Source of the DNA: Bos javanicus
Lineage: Eukaryota; Chordata; Mammalia; Artiodactyla; Bovidae
DNA length: 64,000 nucleotides
Direction of reading: 5' to 3'
NCBI RefSeq assembly: GCF_032452875.1
Contig: NC_083881.1
Location: 63,185,689 to 63,249,688 of the forward strand
A program made the translations under genes and the position numbers. The notes beneath the pieces were generated by a model, which had not been told where the DNA came from, ran no database searches, and saw only the letters and a program-made list of their open reading frames with translations. Positions 42,545-52,942 of this stretch are shown here, piece by piece; the first letter of the stretch is position 1; every line of letters starts with the position of its first letter.

Positions 42545-42670
42545 CTAAAATTCCTATCTTTTAGGAGACAAGAAGTGAAGTGATTTGCCCCTAAATTATA
42601 CAGCCTTGTTTCATGGAAAAATGGAAACTAGAACTCTGGATTTCAAGTCCAGGACTCTTTCACAACATTC
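42545..42670 (-). mobile_element. MIR SINE remnant
   Basis: GAAGTGAAGTGATTTGCCCCTAAATTATACAGCCTTG...CTGGATTTCAAGTCCAGG is antisense MIR. Confidence 0.65.
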
Positions 42671-42757
42671 ACCAAACAAATAGTGAGATACATGGGGAAT
42701 CCATTGAAAACATCACTGGAAGTCCCAGGGTTAGCTCTTTTATTCTTGCAGCTCCTA

Positions 42758-42905
42758 CTTTCACTTTTCACTTTCATGCATTGGAGAAGGAAATGGCAAC
42801 CCATTCCAATATTCTTGCCTGGAGAATCCCAGGGACGGAGGAGCCTAGTGGGTTGCCGTCTATGGGGTTGCACAGAGTCGGACACGACTGAAGTGACTTA
42901 GCATT
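42758..42905 (+). mobile_element. Bov-A monomer (second half of Bov-A2)
   Basis: CACTTTTCACTTTCATGCATTGGAGAAGG to ACACGACTGAAGTGACTTAGC. The first monomer is absent, i.e. a 5'-truncated Bov-A2. Confidence 0.92.
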
Positions 42906-42927
42906 CATAATCTAACTCTGACCATCT

Positions 42928-43185
42928 GATTAATATGTATGTATCTCAATAGCATTGAATCATATATATTACCATATGCAAAATAGCCAGTGGGAGTTTG
43001 ATGTATGATGCAGGGAACCCAAAGCCGGTGCTTTGTGACAACCTGGAGGGATAGGGTGGGGAGGGGGTTCAGGAAGGAGTGGATACGTATACTTGTGGCC
43101 GATTCATGTTTATGTTTGGCAAAAGCCATCACAATATTGCAATTATCCTCCAATTAAATAAAATATATGTATATACATGTCTCTC
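42928..43185 (+). mobile_element. L1-BT-type 3' UTR
   Basis: GATGCAGGGAACCCAAAGCCGGTGC, GTGACAACCTGGAGGGATAGGG, GTATACTTGTGGCCGATTCATG, ACAATATTGCAATTATCCTCCAATTAAATAAA. 5'-truncated. Confidence 0.85.
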
Positions 43186-43237
43186 TATCAAAGAGTTTAG
43201 CCAGCAAAAGAACTAAGTTTTAGGAGTGTGTCAGATG

Positions 43238-43545
43238 GGGCTCCCCTGGTAGTTTAGCTGGTAAAGAATTCGCCTGCAATGCAGGAGACCTGGGTTCGGG
43301 AAAATCCGCTAGAAAAGGGAAAGGCTACCCACTTCAGTATTCTTGGGCTTCTCTTCCCTGGCGGCTCAGTTGGTAAAGAATCTGCCTGCAATGCAGGAGA
43401 ACTGGATTTGATTCCTGGTTTGAGAAGGTCCCCTGGAGAAGGGAAAGGCCACCCATTCCAGTATTCTGGCCTGGAGAATTCCATAGACTGTATAGTCCTG
43501 GGACTGTAAAGAGTTGGACATGACTGAGCGACTTTTACTTTCAGA
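43238..43545 (+). mobile_element. tandem Bov-tA (partial plus full)
   Basis: A head plus partial body (43238-43347, ending CCACTTCAGTATTCTTGGGC) runs into a complete unit (43348-43545). The second unit has a fresh head (CTTCCCTGGCGGCTCAGTTGG) and ends GACTGAGCGACTTTTAC. Confidence 0.92.
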
Positions 43546-43657
43546 TGATTTAACAAAATATACAAATTTCAATAATGCAAAATAGACAAATAATGCAATA
43601 TAAACCACACTTTCATGGCCCCAGATATCTTGACCCGGAGCTGTTAATGTTTAGACG
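43546..43657. other. unassigned sequence
   Basis: Short AT-rich spacer. Confidence 0.3.
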
Positions 43658-43770
43658 GAATCCAATTCAAGAGGGCAGGGATTGTATTGGTCTTTTACAT
43701 GTCTTCATGGTGTCAGATAGGGTGCCTATAATATAATTAGCACTCAGTAAATATTTGTTGTGTAGAGGAA
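43658..43770 (+). mobile_element. L2 LINE 3' end
   Basis: AAGAGGGCAGGGATTGTATTGG...GGTGCCTATAATATAATTAGCACTCAGTAAATATTTGTTG is the forward L2 terminus. Confidence 0.8.
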
Positions 43771-43939
43771 TATTGACAGAAAATTTAGAAGTAGTTTTAT
43801 TATACAAAAGACATAAGGATATTCTTGGTATTATACAATAATTATCTGACTTTTTTCACCTTCAAATGCCTTTATATGTCATAGCTGACCTCAGGAGATA
43901 TTTTCTTCTGACTTTAACTATTACTGTGTTTACATTCTA

Positions 43940-44052
43940 TTACAAATTCCATAAGGTTAAGGGCTTTTTCTGTATTATTCACTTCTGTACCCCCATGAGT
44001 GAGCCCAAGGCTTGGTGAAGAGTAAGCACTCCATAAATATTAGCTGTTGTGT
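43940..44052 (+). mobile_element. second L2 LINE 3' end
   Basis: AAATTCCATAAGGTTAAGGGC...GTACCCCCATGAGTGAGCCCAAGGC...AAGCACTCCATAAATATTAGC. Same strand as the preceding end, about 285 bp further on. Confidence 0.75.
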
Positions 44053-44299
44053 TTCTTTTTTACAACCCAATGACAGCATTTGCCGACTGGCAATTTTGTG
44101 ATTGTCAAAAAGATTTGCAGCTCTTACCTGCTTTCAAGACTCTGTAGCTAGCTTAACTCTTAAGATGCCGATGAAATACAAGTTGCCTAACTTTGAGCCA
44201 GACATGCACTTATAGTTTTTATAAATACAACAATAAAGTGCCAGTGAGAGTACCATAGTCCTTGGCTATGGAGCCTAGGAAACAAGAGTTCCATAAGTA
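44053..44299. other. unassigned sequence
   Basis: No element recognised. Confidence 0.3.
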
Positions 44300-44425
44300 C
44301 TCAGTGGACTTGAACCTGAGCAAACTCTGGGAGACAGTGAAGGACAGGGAAGCCTGGCATGCTGCAGTCCCCAGGGTCGCAAAGAGTCGGACATAACTTA
44401 GTGACTGAACGAAAACAACAAAGCA
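44300..44425 (+). mobile_element. BovB 3' end fragment
   Basis: GGACTTGAACCTGAGCAAACTCTGGGAGACAGTGAAGGACAGGGAAGCCTGGC to AGTCGGACATAACTTAGTGACTGAACG. Last ~125 bp only. Confidence 0.88.
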
Positions 44426-44904
44426 CTTAAAAAGTCAACAAATCTGCTTCTCAATAACAGAAAGAAATAACTTTGGCAGCTCTCTCACCAATTCTACTTT
44501 CTCACCTAAGAGAAAGTGTTTTCTAAGTATTTGTTCTTTTGAGGGCCTACAGATGGCAATGCCTTAAAAACCTTTTTAATACTAGTAACACACTGCATGA
44601 TCCTAACCAAATTCCAAATGCAATCAATTGACTAGACTTGGAAGCTCAGATGCTCAAGAAAGTACATGCCAAGTGCTTGTCAATTACATTGTGAAATAGG
44701 AGGCAAAGATGTGAATGGAAAAGGCTCTCCAAATAAAGTGATCACATGGAGGAAAGTACTGTGACGGGAAGGAACAAGGTTTGCTTGAGTGACATGAAAT
44801 AGACCAGTATAAATACAACAGTTCTTAAACAAGAGATAAGATGGGTGTGTGGCTTGGGCTCATGAATTCCTATCGAAGACCTTAAATGGAATATAATTTA
44901 GCTA
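44426..44904. other. unassigned sequence
   Basis: AT-rich, no element recognised. Confidence 0.35.
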
Positions 44905-45215
44905 GTTATTGTTGTGTAACAAATCACCATAAAACTCAGTGACTTAAAACAATAAGCACTTACTTTTGCCCATGATAATAATTGTGCCACGAAGTGCTTT
45001 TTGTCTTGGCTGAGCTCACTCATAGTGGATTGGGTGAGCAGCTCTGCTAATCTTGGCTGGTTTCTCACATCTGTTTGGTAATTGGCTGGCTATTGGCTCA
45101 TGCAAGAAAGAGTTAATGTTGTGGGCTTGATATTTCTGTTTAGAAGGACCTGCTCGCAGAGCTGCCCCTTGGCTGGGAACTTGGTTTTTGGAGTGCCCCT
45201 CATGTTATTAACTGT
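44905..45215 (-). mobile_element. LTR-like remnant (MaLR-type?)
   Basis: GTTATTGTTGTGTAACAAATCACCATAAAACTCAGTGACTTAAAACAATAAGC...GCTGAGCTCACTCATAGTGG resembles the antisense of an old mammalian LTR. Name uncertain. Confidence 0.55.
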
Positions 45216-45800
45216 ATTAGTCTTCTATTGCAGATGCAGTGTTAGTGCTAGCAGCTCAGTTGTGTCCACCTCTTGCAATCCCATGGACTATAGCCCACCA
45301 GGTTCCTCTGTCCATTGAATTCTCGTAGGGGTTGCCATTCCCTTCTCTAGAGGATCTCCCCAACCCAGGGATTAAACCTGGGTCTCCTGAATTGCAGGCA
45401 GATTCTTTACCATCTGAGTCATCAGGGAAGCCCCAGATGTAACAAATTGCAAAAATATAGTGGCTCAACACAACACGTTTTTCTTATCTTACAGTTCTGG
45501 AGGTCAGAAGTCTAAAATAGGTCAGCAGGACTGTATTCTTTCAGAGGCTCTAGACAGTAATCCATGTCCTTGCCTTTTCAAACTTCAGAAACCATCTGCA
45601 CTCCTTGGCTCTGACCGCTTCTCCTCCATCTTCAAAGCAACTTCAAATCTCTTTCTCTCTCTCTTTGACTCTGATCCTAGATATTCTGGGAAAATCTTCC
45701 TATCTCAAGGTTCTTAGTCACATACACAATATCCCTTTTGCCATGTGTGGCACCAGAATAAGAGGTTCTGGGCATTAGGACATAAACATATTCAGGTGCT
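45216..45800 (-). mobile_element. MLT1-type LTR split by Bov-tA
   Basis: CTGTATTAGTCTTCTATTGCAGATG, then after the SINE: TAACAAATTGC...TCTTACAGTTCTGGAGGTCAGAAGTC...CTTGCCTTTTCAAACTTC...CCTTTTGCCATGTGTGGC...GGTTCTGGGCATTAGGAC. Same LTR class as 3324-3772. Confidence 0.8.
45237..45433 (-). mobile_element. Bov-tA SINE nested in MLT1
   Basis: Antisense Bov-tA. CAGATG is duplicated at 45231-45236 and 45434-45439. An internal deletion falls in the body (around 45327, TCTCGTAGGGGTTGCC). Confidence 0.92.
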
Positions 45801-46004
45801 TCTGGTTCACTTACTGATGATGGAGAATATGATGAATGAATAAGCAGGAAATTCTAGAGATACAGTTAGAAAGCTATGGGCAATTGTTCAGGGATACAAT
45901 AATCAGTGACTGGTGTATCAGACAGAAAAACAAGTTATCTATTTGCAACTGATGAAACAGTGAGTTAACCAAGACTAGTTTGGTAGAGCTTGTGGTATTT
46001 ATAC

Positions 46005-46640
46005 TTAGTCACTCAAATATTTATTGAATGTGTACTACATGGTAGGAGTACAACAGTGAATAAATAGACATGTCTCAATACCATGGAGATTACCTTCTGG
46101 TTGGGTATTTCTAAGAAGGGAACATTTCAGCTGAGCCCTAAAGAATTAGGAAGAGGCAGTCTTACACAAGAGAAGGGGGGTTCCATGGAGAGAAAATGGC
46201 ATGCACAAACCCCTGGGGTTGGGAGGAATGTGGTCCTCTGTAAGTGCAGTCGAAGTCCAGTGTGACTGAGATTCCCCTGGTGGTCCAGTGGCTAAGACTC
46301 CACACTCCCAGTGCAGGGGGTCTGGGTTCAATCCCCAGTCAGGGAACTAGATCCCACATGCAGCAACTAAGAGCTCACATGCTGCAACTACAGATCCTGC
46401 ATGCCACAACTGAGACCCACTTCGGCCAAATAAAAAAATAAAAATAAACATTAAAAAAATCCATTGTGGCTGGAGTGTAGAGACTGAGGGCAAAGGTGTA
46501 CCTAATGTGCAAAGGAAGATAAACATGCTGGTCCACAGGGCAGGATTTTTCTGGTCACAATAACAAGTCTAGATTTCATCCTAAGTATAATAAGAAGTCA
46601 CTGAAAGGTTTTATGTCTTCAAAATGATAACTAGTGTTGA
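46005..46640 (-). mobile_element. L2 LINE split by CHR
   Basis: TCACTCAAATATTTATTGAATGTGTACTACATGG..AGGAGTACAACAGTGAATAAATAG, ATTTCAGCTGAGCCCTAAAG (to 46255). It resumes TAGATTTCATCCTAAGTATAATAAGAAGTCACTGAAAGG (to 46640). One antisense L2 copy in two parts. Confidence 0.82.
46271..46459 (+). mobile_element. CHR-type SINE nested in L2
   Basis: ATTCCCCTGGTGGTCCAGTGGCTAAG, GGTTCAATCCCCAGTC, AAATAAAAAAATAAAAATAAAC tail. Duplication TCCAGTGTGACTGAG / TCCATTGTGGCTGGAG at 46256-46270 and 46460-46475. Confidence 0.9.
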
Positions 46641-46674
46641 GAGGCAAGGGTGGAAGTGAGAAAATTAGAGACTT

Positions 46675-46825
46675 GCTACTCATGTGGTCCACAGATCAGC
46701 AGCACAAACTGACTTGAGAGTTGGTTGGGAATGCAGAATATTGGTCCCTTCCCAAGCCTGGAATCAGAATCTGCATTCTAACAAGATTCCCAAGTGATTC
46801 ATTTGCACATTAAAGTTTGAGAAGC
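46675..46825 (+). mobile_element. MER5-type hAT remnant
   Basis: GTGGTCCACAGATCAGCAGCA...GGGAATGCAGAATATTGG...AATCAGAATCTGCATTCTAACAAGATTCCCAAGTGATTC...GCACATTAAAGTTTGAGAAGC. Confidence 0.8.
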
Positions 46826-46957
46826 TCTAAGTTGGAAGACCATGGTAGCTTGGCCTAACAAAGTGGCTGGGAGATGGAAAAGTCGAAGGGATATCTTACA
46901 CATAGTCAGAGGCATGCAGAATTTCCCCTAGAATTAAAAGCTGGTATCAGGAGGATA

Positions 46958-47172
46958 GGGCTTCCCGGGCAGTGTTAGTGGTAAGGAACCTACCTGCCAA
47001 GGCAGGAGACGTAAGAGACATGGTTCGATCCCTGGGTTGGGAAGATCCCCTGGAGGAGGGCATGGCCACCCACTCCAGTATTCTTGCCTGGAGAATCCCA
47101 TGGATAGAGAAGCCTGGCGGGCTACAGGCCATAAGGTCACAAAGAATCAGACACAACTGAAGCGACTGACAC
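46958..47172 (+). mobile_element. Bov-tA SINE with CA/TGCA tail
   Basis: GGGCTTCCCGGGCAGTGTTAG head to GACACAACTGAAGCGACTGAC, followed by ACACACACACATGCATGCACGCACAC (47170-47196). Confidence 0.92.
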
Positions 47173-47199
47173 ACACACATGCATGCACGCACACATAAG

Positions 47200-47904
47200 G
47201 AGGACAATGTTCAAAACAAAGAGAAATGTAAGTTACATGCAGGCATGGAATCTTAAGTGTTCTGTGTCAGAGATGTTTTCAGGCAAAAGTCCAGTACCCT
47301 GGAGAGCTCCCATAAACCAACGGTTTTCTAAAGATGAAAGTCTAAGGGTCTATACAGAGAGCCTTTTAAACTCAAAACCTTGAAGTCATCCTTGACTGTA
47401 TTTTTATGATGAAGCTCTGATGATAACTGGATTAAGTTCTCTGATACCTGGAACTCAACTTCAATGCCCAAAGAACTCTCTGTTCCACACGATAGAACAA
47501 CCATGTGTCTGCTCTCTCTTGTGTATTCCAGTGAGGTTATAATCCTGAAGGAGGCCAAAAGCCTGAGATGAGGTGGAGGTGAGAGGGAGGCACCTTTTTG
47601 AATGTCATTTTCCCTCAAGGATCCCCTCTCCTGGGTTCAGGGATTTAACTCCAAAATAGAAACCATTAGAGCACTAACTGTAGTGATAATTCTGAAAATG
47701 GAAAAAGGCCAGATTTGGGGGAGCCTATGAAGGAAAAATTAGTGGAACTTGGTGAAGGGCAGAGGTAGAGTGAGTGTAAAGTATCAGGACCCTTGATTAC
47801 TGCCAGAGTCCGCCTATTGCTCTTGTCTGTCCTGCCTAGAATTGTGTGTAGCAGTATACAAAATTCCAGTAAAATCTCACTGACCCAAAAAGATACCAAT
47901 CATG
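47200..47904. other. unassigned sequence
   Basis: Possible faint L2 around 47380-47600 (AAGTCATCCTTGACTGT). Otherwise unrecognised. No gene seen. Confidence 0.35.
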
Positions 47905-47996
47905 TTACTTCCACTAAAATGATTAAAGTGAAAGACAAGTGTAAGTGAGGACGTGGAACAACTGTAACTTCATATAGTGCTGGTAGGAATGTAAAA

Positions 47997-48223
47997 GGGC
48001 TTCCCAGGTGGAACTAACGGTAAAGAACCCGCCTGCCAATGCAGGGGACATAAGAGATGTGGGTTTGATCCCTAGGTCAGGAAGATTCCCTGGAGGAGGG
48101 CATGGCAACCCACTCCAGTATCCTTGCCTGAAAAATCCCATGGACAGAGGAGCCCAGAGGGTTACAGTCCATGGGGTCAAAGGGTCGGACACAACTGAAG
48201 TGACTTAGCACAGCACAGCGTGC
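47997..48223 (+). mobile_element. Bov-tA SINE nested in L1M
   Basis: GGGCTTCCCAGGTGGAACTAACGG head. Exact duplication AGGAATGTAAAA at 47985-47996 and 48224-48235. Confidence 0.95.
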
Positions 48224-48844
48224 AGGAATGTAAAATGGTAAAACCATGATTTACAGAGGTCTGACAGTTTCTTCTGAAGTTAAACAGACACTTACTGTGT
48301 GACCCAGCAATTCTACTCTTAGGTAAAAGATACTTCCTCAAAAAGACTTTTGCAGGGATCTTTAAAGCAGCTTTATTCATAACAGCCAAAAACTAGAAAC
48401 CACTCAAGATGTCCCTCAACAAGGGAAGAGACACACAAATTACAGTACATTTGCACAATGGAATATTACTCAACAATAAAAAATAGCAGAAGGTTGATAC
48501 ACACAAAAACAAGAATAAATCTCAAAAACATTATGGATAAACAAGTTGTGGTACATTTATATAATGAAATATTAGTCAGCAATTAAAATAAGCTATGGAT
48601 ACATGCAACAAGAATAAATCTCAAAAACAAGAATCCAGACACACAAAAAAGTAGATCAAAAAAGGGTACACTGCCTGATTCCATTTATATGAAGTTCCAG
48701 AAAACAAAACAAAACCTAACTGATGATTTCAGAAGATAAGAAAATTGCTGCCTAGTGGGTGGGGCGGGAATTGAAGGGAACAGAAGACAACTTTTGGGGT
48801 GACAGAAATGTTCTATATGTTATTTGGGGAGTTGGTTAGATATA

Positions 48845-49062
48845 AGTGTACATGTATTAGTTGCTCAGTTGTGTCCGACTCTTTGCAACCCCGTGGACGA
48901 TAGCCCACCAGGCTCCTCTGTCCATGGAGAGTTCTCCAGGCCAGAATACTGGAGTGGGTTGCCATTTCCTTCTCCAGGGGATCTTCCTGGCCCAGGGATT
49001 GAACCCAGGTCTCCTGCATTGCAGGCAGCTGCTTTACCGTCTGAGACACTTTACTGTCTGGT
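48845..49062 (-). mobile_element. Bov-tA SINE nested in L1M
   Basis: Antisense Bov-tA. Its target duplication GGTTAGATATA is at 48834-48844 and, beyond the following Bov-A2, at 49355-49365. It therefore inserted before the Bov-A2. Confidence 0.92.
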
Positions 49063-49345
49063 TGCTGCCGCTGCTGCTGCTGCTAAGTCACTTCAGTCAT
49101 GTCTGACTCTGTGCGACCCCATAGCCGGCAGCCCACCAGGCTCCCCTATCCCTGGGATTCTCCAGGCAAGAACACTGGAGTGGGTTGCCATTTCCTTCTC
49201 TAATGCATGAAAGTGAAAAGTGGAAGTGAAGCCACTCAGTTGTGTCCGACTCTTCGCCACCCCATGGACTGCAGCCTACCAGGCTCCTCCGCCCATGGGA
49301 TTTTCCAGGCAAAAGTACTGGAGTGGGGTGCCACTGCCTTCTCCA
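49063..49345 (-). mobile_element. Bov-A2 SINE next to Bov-tA
   Basis: (CTG)n plus two antisense Bov-A monomers. Duplication TTACTGTCTGGT / TTACTGCCTGGT at 49051-49062 and 49346-49357. Confidence 0.95.
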
Positions 49346-49470
49346 TTACTGCCTGGTTAGATATACACATTTGAAAGAGCTCATCCCGTTGTACACTGAA
49401 GATCTCTAAGTATTACTGTATATAAATTTTACCTGGATGAAACTAAAATTTTAATTAGCAACAAAAATTC

Positions 49471-50002
49471 CATTATCCTCAGTCCAAGGACACATATACT
49501 TCTATCTGCTGGATTGTTTCACTAGAGAAAAATCTGTGAGGGATACTCAACAATCTTTGTGGTCTGGAAAGAATGTGGCAGAGGGGCCGGCAGTTTGCCC
49601 AAACGGCTGATGCAAAGCTCAAGACAACTGGGCTTAACGAAATCTTTCATGCAGGCTTAGAACGATGCCAGTATAACGTGTGACCATGAAATCGCAACAG
49701 CCCCACTGGAGCCTGTGTGTCATTAGAAATCCCATGCAGACTGGACCAGCAGCTCCCTCTAAGCCGCAAGAGCCTGAGGAATTGCTCAGCTGTTCTTTCA
49801 GGCAGTTTCAATTTCAGTAGCAACTGGGTGAGGGGAAAAACCTCAGGTTTTCAGTGTGGCAGAAACTCAGTCCAGTATAAAGGGCCCGGAAAGAGGAGCC
49901 CACAGAGAAGATGACAGAATAGTAAAGCCCATGCTCCTAGATCTGCTCTTCAATATCTATCGCCAGTTTAGTCCCAATTCTGGTTGAGCTATCACACGAA
50001 GT
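49471..50002. other. unassigned sequence
   Basis: No repeat recognised. TATAAAGGG at 49876-49884 with GC-rich flanks resembles a TATA box, but no transcript or frame follows it. Most likely chance. Confidence 0.35.
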
Positions 50003-50104
50003 GATTAATTCAACCAACACGTGGAAAGTGTTTGCTATGAATTAGGTGTCGCACCACATACTTGGAATGTAGGTAAAAGACAAATCTGATCCTTTAAAAC
50101 TCAG
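50003..50104 (-). mobile_element. L2 LINE 3' end remnant
   Basis: GATTAATTCAACCAACACGTGGAAAGTGTTTGCTATGAATTAGGTGTCGCACC is a degraded antisense L2 tail. Confidence 0.55.
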
Positions 50105-50315
50105 AATGGGTACTTGTATGGCCATAACTGGACTTCCCATGTGGCACTAGTGGTAAAGAACCAGGCTGCCAATGAAGGAGATGTAAGAGCCATGGGTTCG
50201 ATCCCTGGGTCGGGAAGATTCCCTGGAGAAGGGCATGACAACCCACTCCAGTATTCATGCCATGGGCATAACTGAATCACTTTGCTGTACATCTGTAACT
50301 AACATATCATTGTTT
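50105..50315 (+). mobile_element. L1 3' end split by Bov-tA
   Basis: GTACTTGTATGGCCATAACTG (to 50130), then after the SINE AATCACTTTGCTGTACATCTGTAACTAACATATCATTG. Confidence 0.75.
50131..50262 (+). mobile_element. Bov-tA SINE, 3'-shortened
   Basis: GACTTCCCATGTGGCACTAG to CAGTATTCATGCC. Flanks GGCCATAACTG / GGGCATAACTG. It lacks the last ~70 bp of a normal copy, although both flank copies remain. Confidence 0.88.
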
Positions 50316-50324
50316 TTGTGAGTG

Positions 50325-50421
50325 TGTGTGTGTGGTTTTGCTATACACTGACATGAATCCACCATGGGTGTACATGTGTTCACCATGTCACAAAGAGCTG
50401 GACACGACTGAGCAACCAACA
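50325..50421. mobile_element. L1-BT scrap joined to Bov-A tail
   Basis: GCTATACACTGACATGAATCCACCATGGGTGTACATGTGTTC is antisense L1-BT 3' UTR. It abuts CACAAAGAGCTGGACACGACTGAGCAACC, a forward Bov-A tail. Confidence 0.6.
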
Positions 50422-50924
50422 GGGTCATCAGCGTTCTTGGGCTGGGTCTTATGTTCTTTCCAATGCATGATGAAGATGTTTATAAAACAGGTACGTATCT
50501 TTTCTCTACTATAAATGTATTGACATCTTGGGTCTGAAGAATGTTGGGACTCATGAGCACAGAACTGATGGGGAAGGAAAGGAATTGGGGCCAGGCTGTA
50601 CTCAGTTCTCAGGGAGACATTCAGTTTGGTACCTTACACTATCTGACTGAACACAGGGAGCAGGCTTGTCCCAGAGAGGCGATCCATGTGCACAGTGATG
50701 TGATCTGATGGACAGATCTGATGGATGGATGCTGGATGTTTTACCAGGCAGGTAGTTGGAAGTTAATTAACTTCCATCCACTATCCATCGACAACGTAAT
50801 TCATAAGTCCCTGATCTACAGGTGAGAGCCACAGGAGTCCCAGCAAGACAGGGAGAGCATCAGAGTCTCAGCCAATTAGGAGCATGTTCAGAGCAGCTCT
50901 CCACATCTCTGTCCAAGTTCTTGG
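50422..50924. other. unassigned sequence
   Basis: Contains a short GATGGA/ATGGATG-type run (50700-50740). No element recognised. Confidence 0.35.
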
Positions 50925-51260
50925 TCAAAAGCAACAGATCCCGATTCTAGCTCCCTTAAGCAAAAAATAATTTATTAAAAACACAGGTGGTTCACAAGTC
51001 TATGGAAAATGTGAGAACATTCAGCCCTCAGAGGGGAGAGGAATTGGGGCAATTCTGAGAATTCAGGTGGCAAGAACAAAGGGAAAAATCTCTTGCCAGT
51101 GTCAACTTCAACAGTTTTCTCTCCTTTTCTCTTCTCAACCAAGATTCCGTTTCCGAGAGAGAGAGAGAGAGAGACTGATGATGTAGCTCGGGCCACTCAC
51201 CTTCACTTTGGCAGATGATGGACAGAGTGCCTTGAATAATAGTCCCCAGAAAAATGCATG
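50925..51260 (-). mobile_element. old LTR-like repeat, third copy
   Basis: CAAAAGCAACAGATCCCGATTCTAGCTCCCTTAAGCAAAAAATAATTTATT matches the antisense end of the family at 13.2 and 38 kb. It contains (GA)10 at 51155-51174. Confidence 0.55.
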
Positions 51261-51939
51261 CACTGAGTGAAGAGTTGGTTTCTCAAAGGAAAATCAGAAT
51301 GCTGCTAATCTGTTTCTAGACGTAATATGGATGCTTAGTAGGCAAAAAAAGCTTGGGTGACCACTACTGGATTCATAGGAAACTGATGAGTTAGACAGGA
51401 AACCAACAAGGAGACAGTCAGAGAACGTAGCAGCAAGTAGAGCTCTTTAAAGCCCAGAACTCACCACAACACACCAACTCCATGTAAATAGCAGCAAATA
51501 TCTTTCTATTACAGACCCCACTAGATTCTAAACTAAGTTTATGAGCTATTTTTTGCCTTACTCCAAAAGAGGCTCAGGAATTGGAAGAATTTGAGAGATG
51601 CAGATAGAACGATAATAACATTAGCCATAACATCTTGAAGAAGCTGAGAAAAACAGGAGCTGATCAGAAGGAAGTAAATGTAGTCTTCAGCTCACCCTAT
51701 TTTGTAGAAATAGATAATAGAATTAAAGATAATTCTAGATAATAGAATAAGAAGATAATAAGAATTAAATTACTTGGACTTAAATAATTAGGCTGCTTAT
51801 GTTACAAAAATACATGATGAAATACCTTTGAAGAACACAGAAAGCAAAAATAGCTGAAAATATTTAGTATCAGATAAACAATGTCATTAGAGAAAAATAA
51901 TCTATTGATTTAAAATATGTACCATGTTGTATCATTTAG
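51261..51939. other. unassigned AT-rich sequence
   Basis: AGATAATAGAAT-like imperfect repeats at 51708-51760. Nothing else recognised. Confidence 0.35.
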
Positions 51940-52020
51940 AATGCTTTAGACTGTAAGCAATAGGAAACCTCAACTTACTCTGGAAACAAGAAAAAAGTTA
52001 ATATGATTCTAAACAAGGTA
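51940..52020 (-). mobile_element. possible LTR-like fragment
   Basis: GACTGTAAGCAATAGGAAACCTCAACTTACTCTGG...AAGAAAAAAGTTAATATG resembles the antisense end of the same old family as 50925-51260. Confidence 0.4.
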
Positions 52021-52357
52021 AACAGAACTAGGGCAAGCTCCAGGAATAGTAAAATTACTGATTCAATGATACCATTATGGTTTAGATCAGCAGTTCCTAA
52101 AACTTTTGGTCTTAGGATCCCTTTACACTGGTTATATGGGTTATATTTATTAATATTTGTTGTAGTAGAAACTAAAACTGAGGAATATTCAATGTTGTTT
52201 TCGAAGAAGTACATGGGAGACATTTGGTCTTAAACAGATACTTTGTTACAAAGGGGAAAAGTATTTTAATAGCCTTTTCATAAAATTGTTGATGTTCTTT
52301 AATAGAACACTCAAATTTAAGACCAATTTCCTGAAGATTAGTTATAGTGTGGATCTG

Positions 52358-52628
52358 CTGCTGCTGCTAAGTCACTTCAGTCGTGTCCGACTCTGTGCGA
52401 CCCCATAGATGGCAGCCCACCAGGCTTCCCCGTCCCTGGGATTCTCCAGGCAAGAACACTGGAGTGGGTTGCCATTTCCTTCACCAATGCATGAAAGGGA
52501 AAAGTGAAAGTGAAGTCGCTCAGTTGTGTCCAACCCTCAGCGACCCCATGGACTGCAGCCTTCCAGGCTCCTCCTTCCATGGGATTTTCCAGGCAAGAGT
52601 ACTGGAGTGGGGTGCCACTGCCTTCTCC
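52358..52628 (-). mobile_element. Bov-A2 SINE nested in hAT
   Basis: Exact duplication AGTGTGGATCTG at 52346-52357 and 52629-52640. (CTG)n and two antisense monomers. Confidence 0.95.
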
Positions 52629-52722
52629 AGTGTGGATCTGAAACAATATCAAAAGCTTTTTATATTCTATCATATAGTATTAATACCCATTGGTCTATAT
52701 CTTACATCTTGAATGGATCTTT

Positions 52723-52942
52723 GCACGCTAAGTAGCTTGAGCCATGTCCGACTCTTCGCAACCCCATGGACTGTAGTCCACCAGGCTCCTCTGTCCGTGG
52801 GATTCTCTAGGCAAGAATACTGGAGTGGGTTGCCATGCCTTCCTCCAGGGAATCTTCCTGACCCAGAGATTGAACCCACATCTCTTATGTCTCCTGAATT
52901 GGCAGGTGGGTTCTTTACCACTAGCACCACCTGGGAATCCCA
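52723..52942 (-). mobile_element. Bov-tA SINE nested in hAT
   Basis: Exact duplication AATGGATCTTT at 52712-52722 and 52943-52953. Antisense, full length. Confidence 0.95.

Larger units (their letters stand above)
47905..49470 (+). mobile_element. L1M 3' end split by three SINEs
   Basis: Forward L1 sequence in segments 47905-47984, 48236-48833 and 49366-49470. Motifs in order: AACTTCATATAGTGCTGG; CAGCAATTCTACTCTTAGGTA; TGGAATATTACTCAACAATAAAAAA; TACACTGCCTGATTCCATTTATATGAAG; GGGGTGACAGAAATGTTC; GTTGTACACTGAAGATC. Remnant of ORF2 C-terminus and 3' UTR, coding capacity lost. Confidence 0.85.

Noticed and set aside
49876..49884. TATAAAGGG resembling a strong TATA box
   Set aside because: No initiator, reading frame or first exon follows. 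One such motif by chance is expected in 64 kb.
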